Below are positions 1 to 11,942 of a DNA stretch of 64,000 bases, piece by piece. Under the pieces are notes generated by a model. The model saw only the letters and a list, made by a program, of their open reading frames with translations. It made no database searches and was not told where the DNA came from. Made by a program: the position numbers and the translations under genes. This stretch comes from Flaccisagitta enflata (lineage: Eukaryota > Chaetognatha > Sagittoidea > Aphragmophora): contig OZ231126.1 of NCBI GenBank assembly GCA_965153355.1, positions 92,690,001 to 92,754,000 on the forward strand, in the 5' to 3' direction. Position 1 is the first letter of the stretch; each line of letters opens with the position of its first letter.

Positions 1-117
1 TGGAGTTAATGGGGTTTTTGGCCTTACTGCTCCTGCCCAAATGCTCCGCTGACCTCAATTATGGCCCCTGCCCACCCGCACGCGACTGGGGTAGCCGTGT
101 TTCCGGCCTTGCTTTTG
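1..117 (+). repeat. HDR element, 3' part (F orientation), cut by window edge
   Basis: Carries the shared 3' half of the hairpin-ended dispersed repeat. A CTGCTCCTGCCCAAATG-type segment is followed by a GCCCCTGCCCACCCGCACGC segment and the terminal hairpin around GCCGTGTTTCCGGC with a CTTG tail. The closest relatives in the window are the copies near 46606-46735 and 48495-48698, which have the same two CCTGCCC blocks. The 5' half lies outside the window. Confidence 0.75.
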
Positions 118-140
118 GATAAAAAGAAAAAATTTGATAA

Positions 141-1697
141 AACAAGGCCAACACCTTTAAGTCGCGTGCGGGATGATGGTAACTGAATTGACCTGACTCC
201 TTATTGTATCACTTTATTGACTTAATCCAGACTTAAACCAGACTTAAACCAGACTTAAACCAGACTTAAACCAGACTTAAACCGGACTTAAACCAGACTT
301 AAACCAGACTTAAACCAGACTTAAACCAGACTTAAACCAGACTTAAACCAGACTTAAACCAGACTTTAACTAGACTCAAACCAGACTCAAACCAGACTCA
401 AACCAGACTCAAACCAGACTCAAACCAGACTCAAACCAGACTCAAGCCAGACTCAAGCCAGACTCAAGCCAGACTCAAGCCAGACTCAAAGCAGACTCAA
501 GCCAGACTCAAGCCAGACTCAAGCCAGACTCAAACTAGACTCAAACTAGACTCAAACTAGACTCAAACCAGACTAGACTTAAACCAGACCTAAACCAGAC
601 CTAAACCAGACTTAAACCAGACTTAAACCAGACTTAAACCAGACTTAAACTAGATCTTAACCAAACTTAAACCAGACCTTAACCAAACTTAAATCAGATC
701 TAAACCAGACTTAAAATGATGTAAAATGGAATGACTTATAGTGACTCAGAATGACTTATAGTGACTCAGAATGACAAAGAATGACTTAAAATGACTAAAA
801 ATGACTTAAAATGATTTAAAATGACTAAAAATGATGTAAAATGACAAAAAATGACAAAAATTGCAATCACAAAAAAAAAATGACCTAAATTGACTTAGAA
901 TGACTTAGAATGACATAGAATGACTAAGATTGACTAAAAATGACTTAAAATGACTTGAAAAAACATAAAACGGTGGAAAAATGCTAAACCTTACAGACTC
1001 GGACTGACTCATAGTGACTCAGAATGACTTCTAGTGACTCAGAATGACTTCTAGTGACTCAGAATGACTTCTAGTGACTCAGAATGACTAAGAATGACTT
1101 AACTCTTAAGACAAACTCATACTAGACTAAAACCAGACTTAAACCAGACATAAACCAGACCAGAATCAGACATAAACCAGACTTAAACCTGACCTAAACC
1201 AGACTTAAACCAGACTTAAACCAGATTTAAACCAGACTTTAACCAGAGTTAACCAGACTCAAACCAGACTTAAAATGACTTGAAATGAATTGAGATGACT
1301 TGAAATAACTTTAAATGGTGTAAAATGACAAAATCTTCAAAAGTCAAAAAATGACTAAGAATGACTAAGAATGACTTAGAATGACTTAAGATGACTTAAG
1401 ATGACTTAGGATGACTTAGAATGACTTTGTATAATTTAAAATAACTTAAAATGACTTAAAATGACATAAAACAACAAAAACTTCAAAAGTCAAAAAATGA
1501 CTTAAAGTGACTTAGAATGACTTGGAATGACTTAGAATGACTTAGAAGGACTTAGAATGACTTAGAATAACTTAAAATGACCTGAAATGACTTAAAATAA
1601 CATAAAGCAACAAAAAAAAGCTAACGAAACCAAAGTGTGACCGACAGACAGACGGACAGAGTGGGTCATAGAGTCGCGTGCACGCGACTAAAAAAGG
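141..1697 (-). repeat. HDR element (R orientation), hugely expanded by internal tandem arrays
   Basis: Begins with AACAAGGCCAACACC followed by AGTCGCGTGCGGG. It ends with GACGGACAGAGTGGG and the palindrome AGTCGCGTGCACGCGACT followed by A residues, which are the two ends of an HDR in reverse orientation. In between lie about 1.4 kb of degenerate 10-11-bp repeats, first CCAGACTTAAA and its variants, then GACTTAGAAT / GACTTAAAAT variants. The shorter copy at 21875-22216 has the same ends and the same GACTTA-type core, so this looks like one element whose core expanded. Confidence 0.75.
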
Positions 1698-1800
1698 GTC
1701 CCAATTCATAGTTGGGGACGCTTACAGATGTGAGAGACTAGGAAAACAAGAATCATGATGATGGGGCTATTTTGGCATGTGCAACAATCTATCCTATATA
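1698..1800 (+). repeat. Fragment of a dispersed repeat family
   Basis: The segment with AGTTGGGGACGCTTACAGAT, then GAGAGACTAGGAAAACAAGA, then GATGGGGCTATTTTGG recurs in the same orientation near 4558-4622. It recurs in reverse orientation near 4925-4985 and 5450-5510. No coding content is seen. Confidence 0.6.
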
Positions 1801-1890
1801 AATCTCATACAATCATTGAAACGCAAATAGAACCTGAAGAAAATTTGGAATAATTATGGACATTTATATAGTGTAAGCTTCCATTATATA

Positions 1891-2457
1891 CAGTAGATTC
1901 CATCTAGACTTGAGATAACGGGGGCAAGCATTATGGAAAGACAAATGAAGCTAAGGGAGTGATATTTAGAATATAAACTGATAAAAGGATACTTTATTAC
2001 CCATGATAGCTGGTTGCCATGGAAACACATTTCCATGTATTCTCGCAAAAATATCAACATTTTGAGAAATTTTTTCAGGGAACATTGCTTGAAATCAAAT
2101 TTGCAACAACTTTCCCACAGTATGTTCTGTAAGAATATCACTTGTTTGGCCGTTGCTAGGGAGCGTAACTATGTGTGACGGCCCCTAGCAACGGCCAAAC
2201 AAGCAACATTCTTACAGAACATACTGTGGGAAAGTTGTTGCAAATTTGATTTTAAGCAATGTTCCCTAAAAAAAATTCTCAAAATATTGATATTTTTGCG
2301 AGAATACATAGAAATGTGTTTCCATGGCAACCAGCTATCATGGGGAATAAAGCATCCTTTTATTAGTCTATATTCCAAATATCACCCCCCTGGCTTCATT
2401 TGTCTTTCCTCAATGCTTGCCCCCATTATCCCAAGTCTAGACGGAATCTACTGTACA
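1891..2457. repeat. Foldback (long inverted repeat) element
   Basis: The left arm (about 1891-2161) and right arm (about 2186-2457) are near-identical reverse complements of roughly 270 bp around a loop of about 24 bp. The arms share GTTGCCATGGAAACA / GTTTCCATGGCAACC and ACAGTATGTTCTGTAAGAAT. Reading either arm outward gives similar short ORFs, but these are mirror images of one repeat and not genes. It could be a foldback transposon or a MITE. No transposase is visible. Confidence 0.85.
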
Positions 2458-2784
2458 CATATACACCTAAAACATCGTCTTTTGAAACACTATCAAAATT
2501 CCTTAGGCATTAACTTTTTACTAAATGTATCATATTTTCCTAGTTTAAAAAACATGTTTAAACATTTTTTTAAAAAAATTTTTGTAAAATTCTAGGGAAA
2601 GGGTAATGTTAGAGCTGTCTTCTGACATTGATCGGGATCATCAACTCAGCCCAAAATTTTGGCTAGAGATAACCTAATTGAAAAAAGAGAACCAGAGTGT
2701 CCATTTCCCTAGTTGAGCCCCTTAATCCTAACTAGGGGGGTGGGATTTCGGTGAATTTGAACTACATATGGTTAAGCCGTTAAA

Positions 2785-2965
2785 AAATCCTAAATGTGGG
2801 GTACCTAAAAAGGCCCAAAAGGGCCCCTAAAGCAAAAAATAAAGTTTTTTTTCATTGTGGCCACGAAAATGTTTGGAATCCCAAAAAATTCAAAATGAAA
2901 GTTCTTAATTTATGCAACTACCATCATGTAAAATTTTGGGGCCCTCCCTACTAGAGCCTTGCGAC
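2785..2965 (-). repeat. Inverted copy of the 4735-5465 repeat unit
   Basis: GTGGGGTACCTAAAAAGG through CATGTAAAATTTTGGGGCCC is the reverse complement, with differences, of the segments at 4795-4920 and 5285-5440. Non-coding. Confidence 0.65.
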
Positions 2966-3447
2966 AGAGCATTTCCGCCACGATTTCGACGCAATTTCGA
3001 CGCGCGTCCTAATCGCCATGCGACTTCCGTTTCCGGTTGGCGCTGAAACCGCGGTTTTTGGTTACTTTTTTCCGGTTTTCAGGGCACTTATCATTTGTTG
3101 AATTGGCATGAATGGGACTACAGGTAGTGTCTGTCCATTAATCAGTTAGTCTCTATGAGTATTGATGAGGGAACCGTGGCATTTTTTTTTAACGGGTTAT
3201 GTATCATTGCAGTTGTTGATCCAATTTTGCACTGTATGGCATGAATGCATATGCCACATCGCGCTTCATTCTTTGATCATTTCTTCTAGAAAAACACACC
3301 AAAATTGGGCTTGATTTTAAGTCACTTTCCCTGTATTTGGCAATCTTCTCTTCAAATGTTTTTTTTGTGATACATGCAATGTGATTTCGTTAGCACTATC
3401 ACATGCCAGTGTTTTTTTGCGCAAAACAAACACAAGGAAAATAGACA

Positions 3448-3448
<1 letters not shown>

Positions 3449-3523
<75 letters not shown>
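3449..3523. repeat. (AG)n microsatellite
   Basis: Uninterrupted AG dinucleotide tract of about 70 bp. ORFs crossing it are repeat translations (RERERE / SLSLSL). Confidence 0.98.
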
Positions 3524-3649
3524 CAGGCAGATAGCCAATTGTCGGCGGTTTTTAAGATGCAAAACTAAGACAAAACTAAGACATTACTAAGACAAAATTG
3601 TCTTCTGATTGTACATTTCGATTAACTCGCGAGACTCTACTCCCTACAC

Positions 3650-4765
3650 GGCTTCATAGGGAAATTTGGCCCCAAAACCCAAAAAATGTTCCAAAAAAAT
3701 GTGTTTTTGAGTTTGTTGACCAAAAACAAAATAGGAAAAATATTGGGCTTCCATGACCTACACCGTCTTTTAATCGAAATGGCAAATGGTAAACCTTTGT
3801 AGCTTCAAAACTAATAGCCTAAAAGCCTTCAAATTTTCAGTGAATGTTGGTAACAACTGACCATTTTATCATGCCAAAACTCAGATTTTATTACTGAATG
3901 GTTTGGGGTCAGTGTTACACACTGAATATGCCCAATTTTTAGAGCTGAATCTTTTTACCTTGCTCTTTTTGAAAAGTCTTGTCTTTATCAATATACAGAT
4001 ATAAAAAAAATTGAGCTAGAACTCCTGGGTTGGTCTCTAATGATAGGAATTTTTTTAGAGATTACACTATTACCAAAAAATTGAAAAAAGTTGGAGATAT
4101 TTTGAGGTTATCATTGGTCTTTGACAATCATTGCTAAAATTCAAACTGGGTCAAATTGATTTTTTCCATAAAATTCATAGCTTTTCAATGCTTTCATGAC
4201 CCCCAAACTATTCAGTATTAAAATCTGAGTTTTGGCATGACAAAATGGTCAGTTGTTACCAACATTCACTGAAAATTTGAAGGCTTTTGGACTAGTAGTT
4301 TTGGAGCTACAAAGGTTTACTATTTGCCATTTCGATTAAAAGACGGTGTAGGTCATGGAAGCCCAATATTTTTCCTATTTTGCTAATCAAACATCTTTAG
4401 AGGTTAAAAAAAAATTTCATTCCATAATTCCTAAAAATGGCTGAGATATGACTTTTAGAAGATATGTGGTAAAACTGGAAAACGCCAAAAATAGTCATAT
4501 TTGAGCATTTTTATAAAAAATTTGTGACAAAAAAGGGTTCTTACAGTTTCATTTAATAGTTGGGGATGCTTCATGATGTAAGAGACAAGAAAAAAAAATT
4601 ATGATGGCGAGACTATTTTGGGACACCTTAAACTGAAATTTTTTTGAAAAAATGTTAGATCAGCAAAAGACCTAAGAATATCTTTTTGGGTGTCAATGAA
4701 CTCAAAAATGTGATTTTTTTTTAGCAATTTTCCTGTTTTGGGGCCAAATTTCCCTATGAAGCGGT
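3650..4765. repeat. Nested long inverted repeat
   Basis: The left arm, 3650-3912, has ACGGCTTCATAGGGAAATTT then ATTGGGCTTCCATGACCTAC then TGTTGGTAACAACTGACCAT. It is matched in reverse complement by 4199-4382 and, after an interruption of about 300 bp, by 4690-4765. The asymmetry suggests an insertion into the right arm or a deletion from the left. No ORF of note lies inside. Confidence 0.8.
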
Positions 4766-5510
4766 ATGAGGAGGGCCACAAAATGACATGATGGTAGTTA
4801 TACTATCAAGGAACTTCCATTTCAAATTTGAAGGGATTCCAACCATTTCGCCTCAATAAAAAAAAAACTATTTCTTTTTGCTTTAGGGGCCCTTTTTGTG
4901 CCTTTTTAGGTACCCCATAATAGCCCCATCATGATTCTTGATTTCTCAGTCTCTTACATCTTGACGCGACCCCAATTATGAGTTAAAACTTTTGGGACCC
5001 CTATTTGTACCAAATTTTCCCCAAAAATACCCAGAAATGACAGTTTTTTTTTTTTCAGTTTTACCATGTTACCTCAAATGGTCATATCTCCGCCATTTTT
5101 TGTAAATAAGATCTGAAATTTCTTTTTGAACCTCAAAACATGTCATATTAGCAAAATAGGAAAAAAAAAGGGGTACCCTGACCATTTAATTATGTTTACA
5201 GGTCAATGAACTAAAAAACATGAATTTTTTTGAGCGATTTTTGTTGTTTTGGGCCAAATTTCCCTATGAAGCCATTTAGGGAGGGCCACAAAATTTTACA
5301 TGATAGTAGAAGCAATAATCAGGAACTTCCATATCAAATTTGAAGGCATTCCAATCATTTTTGTAGCTACAATGAAAAAAAAAACTATTAATTTTTCGCT
5401 TTAAGGGCCCTTTTTGTGCCTTTTTAGGTACCCCATAATAGCCCCACCATCATGATCCTTGTTTTCCTAGTCTCTTACAACATGAAGCATCCCCAATTAT
5501 GAATTTAAAC
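4735..5510 (+). repeat. Two direct repeat units of about 200-230 bp
   Basis: Units at about 4735-4985 and 5245-5510 share GGGCCAAATTTCCCTATGAA, GAGGGCCACAAAAT, GGAACTTCCAT, CCTTTTTAGGTACCCCATAA and a terminal GTCTCTTACA block. They belong to the same family as the inverted copy at 2785-2965. Non-coding. Confidence 0.75.
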
Positions 5511-5529
5511 ACTTGGCCTTTATGTAAGT

Positions 5530-6900
5530 ATTAAATTTTGGCCAAAAATACCCAAAAATAGCCATTTTTTAGTGTTTTTTAGGTGCTGTTTCTTAATGCC
5601 CCCGCGTAGGGCTCTAAAAAGGTCACGGTTGGATTCCCCAGGTTTTTTTTACGCAAGATCAAGCTTTTTTTAGCCTCCTTACTCATTTTTTTTATGACTA
5701 GAAATGATGCAGCTAGCTCAACTCGTGCATGTGGCGGAGATACAGAGTCTGTCTGTTTACAAAGAACAATTGATTAAAAAAAACCTCAGAAAAAAAATGT
5801 TCTTATGACACAGAATAATTTGGGGTGGAATTTCTCATTCATGCATAAGTTGAAAATTTTTCAGTATTGCTGGTTTTTTCCTAAAATTTTTGATAAGGGC
5901 TTTTCTACACCTTAGGTTAAGACATGTTTTGCATATTGGCAAGCTTAATTGCCCCTACAACTTTCAAAAAATGATTTTTTTTTAATTTTCTATAATTCTA
6001 AATATTTTGGCTGTAGTTAAACAATGATTAAAAAATATCAATTTACAGTTTTCCAATAAAAATTGATAAGAAAATGAAAATATATTCCTTGAGCTAGCCA
6101 TCAGTGAAATCTGCAGGTCTTTATCTGCTTTCATTAAAGTTTGACATTCTTTTAAAATCAAGAAACATTGAGATCAGAATTTTCCAATTTTGTCACCTGA
6201 CTTGTGTCCACTGAAAATAACAAATTTGCATAGGGAATCCAAAATAACAAAAACCAAGAACATGCAACTCTTGTAAACTAGTATATCTAAAGTCGTATGT
6301 TTTAGAAAATCACAGATTTGTTATTTTCAAGATAGACTTATCATATTTTTGTTATTTTTTGCCCTTTTTTTGCACTGAATTATGTTTCAGAGGATGATTA
6401 TGATCGATCTAGTGATAATAAATTTGGCTATTTCTTAACTGTTCATACCATTTGCTTGCTGACAATAACTATTAGTTGCATTTGAGAGAATTTTGATTAT
6501 AAACTACAAAAAATTGACTCAGAAGTGCATGAATAAAAAATTCGATACAATTGTGCAGTATGTCTTATCATCTTTATGATTTTAAGCCTAATGTTCTTGA
6601 TTTTTTTAGAAATAACGCCTTCCAATGTTCTTAGCATGTTCTTCAATTTTTGACGATTTGAAGCCTAACGTTCTTATAAACTTGGTTCTTATAAAAAAAA
6701 AGTGTATGTACAATGATCATCAAATCCCACGTCTGCCACTTCTTCCTCGTTTTTCTTGTTCTTTTTTTTTTTGTCCCGTTTTTGTCGTTCTTTTCACAAG
6801 TTGATGGAACATAAATGTTTCATCGACAGAAACAAAATTTTTAAAGCTTTGAACGAAAGTTAAATGTCAAGAAAATGATAGAGAGACCTCATTTTATTTT
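5530..6900. other. AT-rich stretch with no gene recognised
   Basis: Frequent stops in all frames, no splice-linked coding frame and no clear repeat match inside the window. Nothing can be supported here. Confidence 0.6.
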
Positions 6901-6908
6901 TTTTCTTG

Positions 6909-7103
<195 letters not shown>

Positions 7104-7316
7104 AAGGGTTGAAAGGGGGCGTCCAGTTTCTCGCATTAAAAGTCAAGTAGACGGAAAGAAGAAGGCAAATTCGAGACAAAGAGAAGAAAAATTGGTCTAA
7201 AAAGGAAAAGGAAAAAAAACTCATGTTTGTTTTACCATTTTTTCTATTTTCAGCTTCTTCGATAGTTCTTGTTTATATTTTTCTTTTTTTTTCTTTCAAC
7301 GTGAGTCATTTCATTT

Positions 7317-7546
7317 CTTAGTTGCGTCCTCGCATCTCTATGAGATGTCTGTCTGTTGGTCTGTCTGTCAGTCAGTTGATCTATCAAGTCAACATCTAGA
7401 TTACAGAGTTTGAGCCTTATCTAAAAAGGAGCACCAATCAAATCGTTCATATATTCATTTCATAATTCATTTATTGATTAATCTATTCATTCTTGAGAAC
7501 GTTCATTCCTAAAGGACGCATTGTTGGCCTACTTGGCCTTGTTCGT
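7317..7546 (+). repeat. HDR variant element (F)
   Basis: Starts with GTTGCGTCCTCGCATCTCTA and a GTCTGTCTGTTGGTC pyrimidine segment. It ends with GGACGCATTGTTGGCC and TACTTGGCCTTGTTC. The same two ends bound the copy at 13224-13574, so this is a distinct subfamily in which the terminal hairpins read GCGTCCTCGC instead of AGTCGCG. Confidence 0.65.
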
Positions 7547-8790
7547 TTACGAAGGACCTCGAATTTTTTCTCTCTGATTACTTCCATAAACAAGGGCTTA
7601 TCAATTTGTCCGTATAAAACTCTGAAATCTGAACATGTACAGGGTGTACCGCGCCAAATGAAACTAAGGAAAACGAAACAACTTTGCTGATAGAGATGGT
7701 GGATCAATTTTGAAAAAAGATCCAGAGAGCCTTTAGAAAACATTTTTAAACTGTTCAGTTCCGAGTCTATGATATTGAATTAAAGAATTTTCAAAAAAGA
7801 TGAAAGATTTAGCAACTTCAAAATGAGAAATTTCATAAAATGAATGTTTTAAAAACACATTCTAGGGCGAGCCAAAATAGATAGAATTTTAAAGTTAGAA
7901 TCTAGCAAAAAAGGGCGAAATTGTTTTCACATGGCTTTTTAACACATTTTTTCAGATTTAAATTATCTTTTTCCATTGCATAATTTTGTCATTTTCTTTG
8001 GTTTCTTTTCTATCAATGACCCCATGATATCCTATCTACTAATATCTACTTAAACACTCTTTTCTAAATGGCTAAGCATTAAAATTAAAACCAATAGGTT
8101 GAGGAATGTTTCATGTTTTCATTTCGAAGATGGTAGGCAAAAAATTAGGGCCTTACTAGTTTTGTCTCTCTACATGAAAAGTGCAAGGTCATCATTCACT
8201 TCACCAACTGACTGAAATACATGGAAGACGACCTCGAAAAGCCTTATTGTTCTAATGACTAGTTTTCTAGTTATCTAGTTAATGACTTGTTTTAAAAACT
8301 ATGAGTCGAAAAGGTCAAGCGGGACAACAGATGGATCGGGTGTGATTGACCCCTTCTAAATTCGCTTTGATTTGATTCCCTTTAAGCTTACAATTGACAA
8401 CTCAACCCCACATGACGGCTGCAAATGTGATGCTACTGGAGCAAGGAATGATGCCCTCTCAGGCTTGGCCGAATTTCGATCCTTCAAATAAAGAACCGTT
8501 TACTCAGGTGTCACCTCAAAGCCAAAGGTGCAGCATTCAAGAAAGTGTTTAGAAGCATTCAATAAAAGCGTCTCATTTCAAATCCAGGGAAGGTAAATCA
8601 AAGGTGGCGTTGGCAGAGAGAAAAGGTTATCGGAGGACAAAACGTAAAAATCGGACTTATTCGGGTTTGGAAAGAAAGTTTCTTCCTCGAAACTTTTTAA
8701 TTTAGGTTTATGAGTAATGGAGAAATTTTCATTCTTCAAACCGGTTCACAATTTGAATTTTCAGCTTTCTACCCAACCCTTCTATTATCT
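7547..8790. other. No gene recognised
   Basis: Only short, unlinked ORFs. No repeats strong enough to name. Confidence 0.55.
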
Positions 8791-8791
8791 A

Positions 8792-9297
8792 TTTCTTCTT
8801 CATCTTCTTCTTCTTCTTCTTCTTCTTCTTCTTCTTCTTCTTTTTTTTTCTTTTTCTTTTTCTTTTTCTTTTTCTTTTTCTTTTTCTTTTTCTTTTTCTT
8901 CTTCTTCTTCTTCTTCTTCTTCTTCTTCTTCTTCTTCTTCTTCTTCTTCTTCTTCTTCTTCTTCTTCTTCTTCTTCTTCTTCTTCTTCTTCTTCTTCTTC
9001 TTCTTCTTCTTCTTCTTCTCCTTTTTCTTCTTCTTCTTCTTCTTCTTCTTCTTCTTCTTCTTCTTCTTCTTCTTCTTCTTCTTCTTCTTCTTCTTCTTCT
9101 TCTTCTTCTTCTTCTTCTTCTTCTTCTTCTTCTTCTTCTTCTTCTTCTTCTTCTTCTTCTTCTTCTTCTTCTTCTTCTTCTTCTTCTTCTTCTTCTTCTT
9201 CTTCTTCTCCCTCTTCTTCTTCTTCTCCTTCTTCTTCTTCTTCTTCTTCTTCTTCTTCTTCTTCTTCTTCTTCTTCTTCTTCTTCTTCATCTTCTTC
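8792..9297. repeat. (TTC)n microsatellite, about 500 bp
   Basis: Almost pure TTC/CTT with a CTTTTT hexamer block at about 8841-8899. The long Ser, Phe, Leu and Lys frames across it are repeat translations. Polypurine-polypyrimidine mirror symmetry makes it a candidate H-DNA-forming tract. Confidence 0.98.
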
Positions 9298-9490
9298 TGA
9301 GTCTTATCCAGGGGCGGGAGGAAGGCGAGGGAGGAGGAGGGAGTGGGCGGAGAGGAGGAAGAGAGTGAATCTTCTTACTCTCTACCCCTTCGGCGAGTTT
9401 CGCTTCCATTGTTTCTTCATCACTGGCATTCGCGAGAAACTCGGTGAGGACTCGGTCAAGGAAATTGGCCGCTCGGGGAAAAGGCGGGGG

Positions 9491-9507
9491 CTCTCTCTCT
9501 CTCTCTT

Positions 9508-9590
<83 letters not shown>

Positions 9591-9620
9591 CTCTGTGTCT
9601 GTCTGTCTGCCTGTCTGTAT
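9491..9620. repeat. (TC)n microsatellite with (TCTG)n tail
   Basis: About 100 bp of TC followed by GTCTGTCTGCCTGTCTG. Confidence 0.97.
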
Positions 9621-9735
9621 GTCTGTCCACCGCCTAATCATCCAACGCTGCACAAATCACACCGCTCCTGGATAAATTTCTTTCCATAGAATTAAGGCCA
9701 GGTAATGTCCAGGCAATATGCTGAGCACCATGAAT

Positions 9736-9737
<2 letters not shown>

Positions 9738-9770
<33 letters not shown>

Positions 9771-9772
9771 TT

Positions 9773-9859
<87 letters not shown>

Positions 9860-9884
9860 GATGATGATGATGATGATGATGGAT
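9738..9884. repeat. (ATG)n(TTG)n(ATG)n compound microsatellite
   Basis: ATG trinucleotides flank a core of TTG repeats of about 85 bp, giving a symmetrical compound repeat. Confidence 0.97.
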
Positions 9885-9969
9885 ATACAGAAGAAAGAAA
9901 GATAAACGGATGAGCCTATGTTGTGACGGTTATGGTGATGGCAGGGAGACAAGTGCAGTGCAGGATATC

Positions 9970-10060
9970 GGCCCATTGGGGCCGCTGTTTTGCTCTCACT
10001 CCACTACTTCATTTGATCACTCCAAGCAGGGCACCGGGTACCACTGACCATGTGCGATCC
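9970..10060 (+). repeat. Degenerate end of the GGGCAGCGGCC minisatellite element
   Basis: CCCATTGGGGCCGCTG, then CACTCC, then AGCAGGGCACCGGGTACCAC and TGACC match the right end of the elements at 41356-41975, 50367-51070 and 51096-51722. No left end or minisatellite is present, so this is a solo end or remnant. Confidence 0.55.
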
Positions 10061-10084
10061 TTGGACAACTAGTTGAGCCTACTG

Positions 10085-10300
10085 TTCCTGCCCAAATGTT
10101 CTGGATCTGGTGACCTTCTCCAGCACTGCTCCCGCTCACCTCTGGTGCTAACTTGGGCTATTCGAAATTTGCTAGTTGGCCCTAAAAAATCGGTTTTTAC
10201 TCCTCTCTCACATGCAATCCTAACGTAAAATATAAACAGGTGTAAAGTGTGATGGACAGACTGACCAATGGATTAAGCAGGGTGTAGTCGCGTAGCATGT
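10085..10300. repeat. HDR fragments (F fragment then R fragment)
   Basis: TTCCTGCCCAAATG through CTCCAGCACTGCTCCCG resembles the HDR middle in F orientation. GTGTGATGGACAGACTGACC through GTAGTCGCGTAGCATG resembles an R end. Confidence 0.5.
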
Positions 10301-11170
10301 GTACTAAATTGTTATATCGTATTCAGTTCAAAGCCACCAGCTGCGCAGGGAAACATTGATGTCATTTTTACAAGAGGTTGTCACATTTACTCTGCTTATT
10401 CAACTTTTAAGAAAAGGAGAAAATGAGAAAATGAGAAAATGGGATTTATTGGAAGGACCAAAAGGACGATTTGGATGGGGTCAGCATCCCTACACCCTAC
10501 TTACAACAATTTTCACGATTTGAGCCAAATAGACATAATGCAATCAGTTTTAAAAGGATCCAAGTATGTACATATTCTTTTTTTTTCTTTTTTTTTGTTT
10601 GTTCGGCAATCATTCAAAAATAACAGGAAGAGCGTAGTAGTAAGTTTTAAAAAAAAAAGGTACATGTATGTGCATATTTTTCTTTACTGTTTTTGTTTGT
10701 TTGGTCATCATTCAAAAAATAATAGGAAGGGCCCAGTAGTCAGCTTTTCCCAATGAATCAGTCCTTTCTGGATCAGATGTAAGCTAGGCGCAGAGCAAAA
10801 TCAAGTGAATTTCATTTTTTTTTTTAGCAATTTGGCTTTTTGGTAAATATAAATTTGACACCAGCCCTACGTATTGATTACGTACAACGAGTGGAAGATT
10901 TATAAATCTACAAGAAATACTAAAAGAGAGTTCAACTTAAGAAAAGGGGAATAAATAAGGACAGCAGATCTACGTATTGATACATACAAAGAATGGAAAG
11001 GTGACAATTCTGCTAGAGATACTAATAGAAAGTTCAGCTATTTCCTAACTGGATGATGTGAATGGGCGATGGCTCTACCTTGAGGCCACGCTTGTCAAGA
11101 AAACGAAAATGACCAAATTTGGAAAATGACCGAAATGACTATATTTGCCAGAATGACCAAAAGTCATGTG
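10301..11170. other. No gene recognised
   Basis: Contains two related segments of about 100 bp (near 10565-10640 and 10665-10740, both with a GTACATGTATGTGCATATT-type start and CATTCAAAAAATAA), a local duplication. No coding gene supported. Confidence 0.5.
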
Positions 11171-11231
<61 letters not shown>

Positions 11232-11523
11232 GATTTGAGAGGTTGTAATCAGATTGAGACAGACTGAGACAGACACAGGCAGAACCGCGCAGGATTATCT
11301 GAGCCTATAAAAAATAAACTCTGTTGAATCAAGCAAAGGTCATTCAAACTGATTTTCATGTGTTAAAAAAAGAGTATAAATAGTTCGTTTGGAAAAGTTT
11401 TATCTACAGGTATCTTACTAATTTCCATCAGTCAGAATATCATTACTACCCACCCCTGTTGAGTTAGCCATTTTCATCACTGCCCCTGCCCACCCGGCCA
11501 TGTTATATATACAGATAGCGTGA

Positions 11524-11561
<38 letters not shown>
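11171..11561. repeat. Two (AG)n microsatellites
   Basis: AG tracts at 11171-11233 (with one CG interruption) and 11527-11561. The DNA between them shows no gene, only a CCCCTGCCCACCCGGCC HDR remnant at about 11470. Confidence 0.9.
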
Positions 11562-11565
<4 letters not shown>

Positions 11566-11744
11566 GGCAGTGAACTGGGTCCTCTTGAGTATTATATTAT
11601 ACAGGCCTTTTTTTAGAGATTTTTTTTGGCAGAGCCAACCGGGCTCTCTCCTCACAATTTTACTGAGCCCGACGGCAAAACAGCGAGCCCTGCAAAAAAG
11701 CGAGCCCGGCAAAAAAACAATGCTGGATGGAAGGCTACCTAAAT

Positions 11745-11942
11745 TGTGTTTGTGCGGGCAGGGGTAGTGAGGGAATTTGCAAGAAAACATTTGGGCAGGA
11801 GAAGTGATATTAAAATCACTTGTAAATGCAAAAAAACAAAAAACAGTGTCACCGACCAATAGAGAAACAGATGGACTAATGAATGGACGGACCAACAGAT
11901 GGACAGACTGCCATAGGTTATAGAGCAGCGTGCAAACAACTT
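11745..11942 (-). repeat. HDR element (R)
   Basis: TGCGGGCAGGGGTAGTG, then TTTGGGCAGGAG, then GGACGGACCAACAGATGG and a degenerate GCAGCGTGCAAAC terminal hairpin, in the order expected for a reversed copy. Confidence 0.6.

Noticed and set aside
141-1697. CRISPR array
   Set aside because: Units are 10-11 bp, degenerate and contiguous with no spacers, inside a eukaryotic dispersed element.
1884-2595. Mirror-image ORFs starting with MIFL on both strands
   Set aside because: They are the two arms of the foldback repeat and differ only by arm divergence. No conserved protein signal.
8710-9637. Long Ser/Phe/Leu plus-strand ORFs and a Lys minus-strand ORF
   Set aside because: They are translations of (TTC)n and (TC)n in different frames. 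All frames are open because the unit contains no stop.
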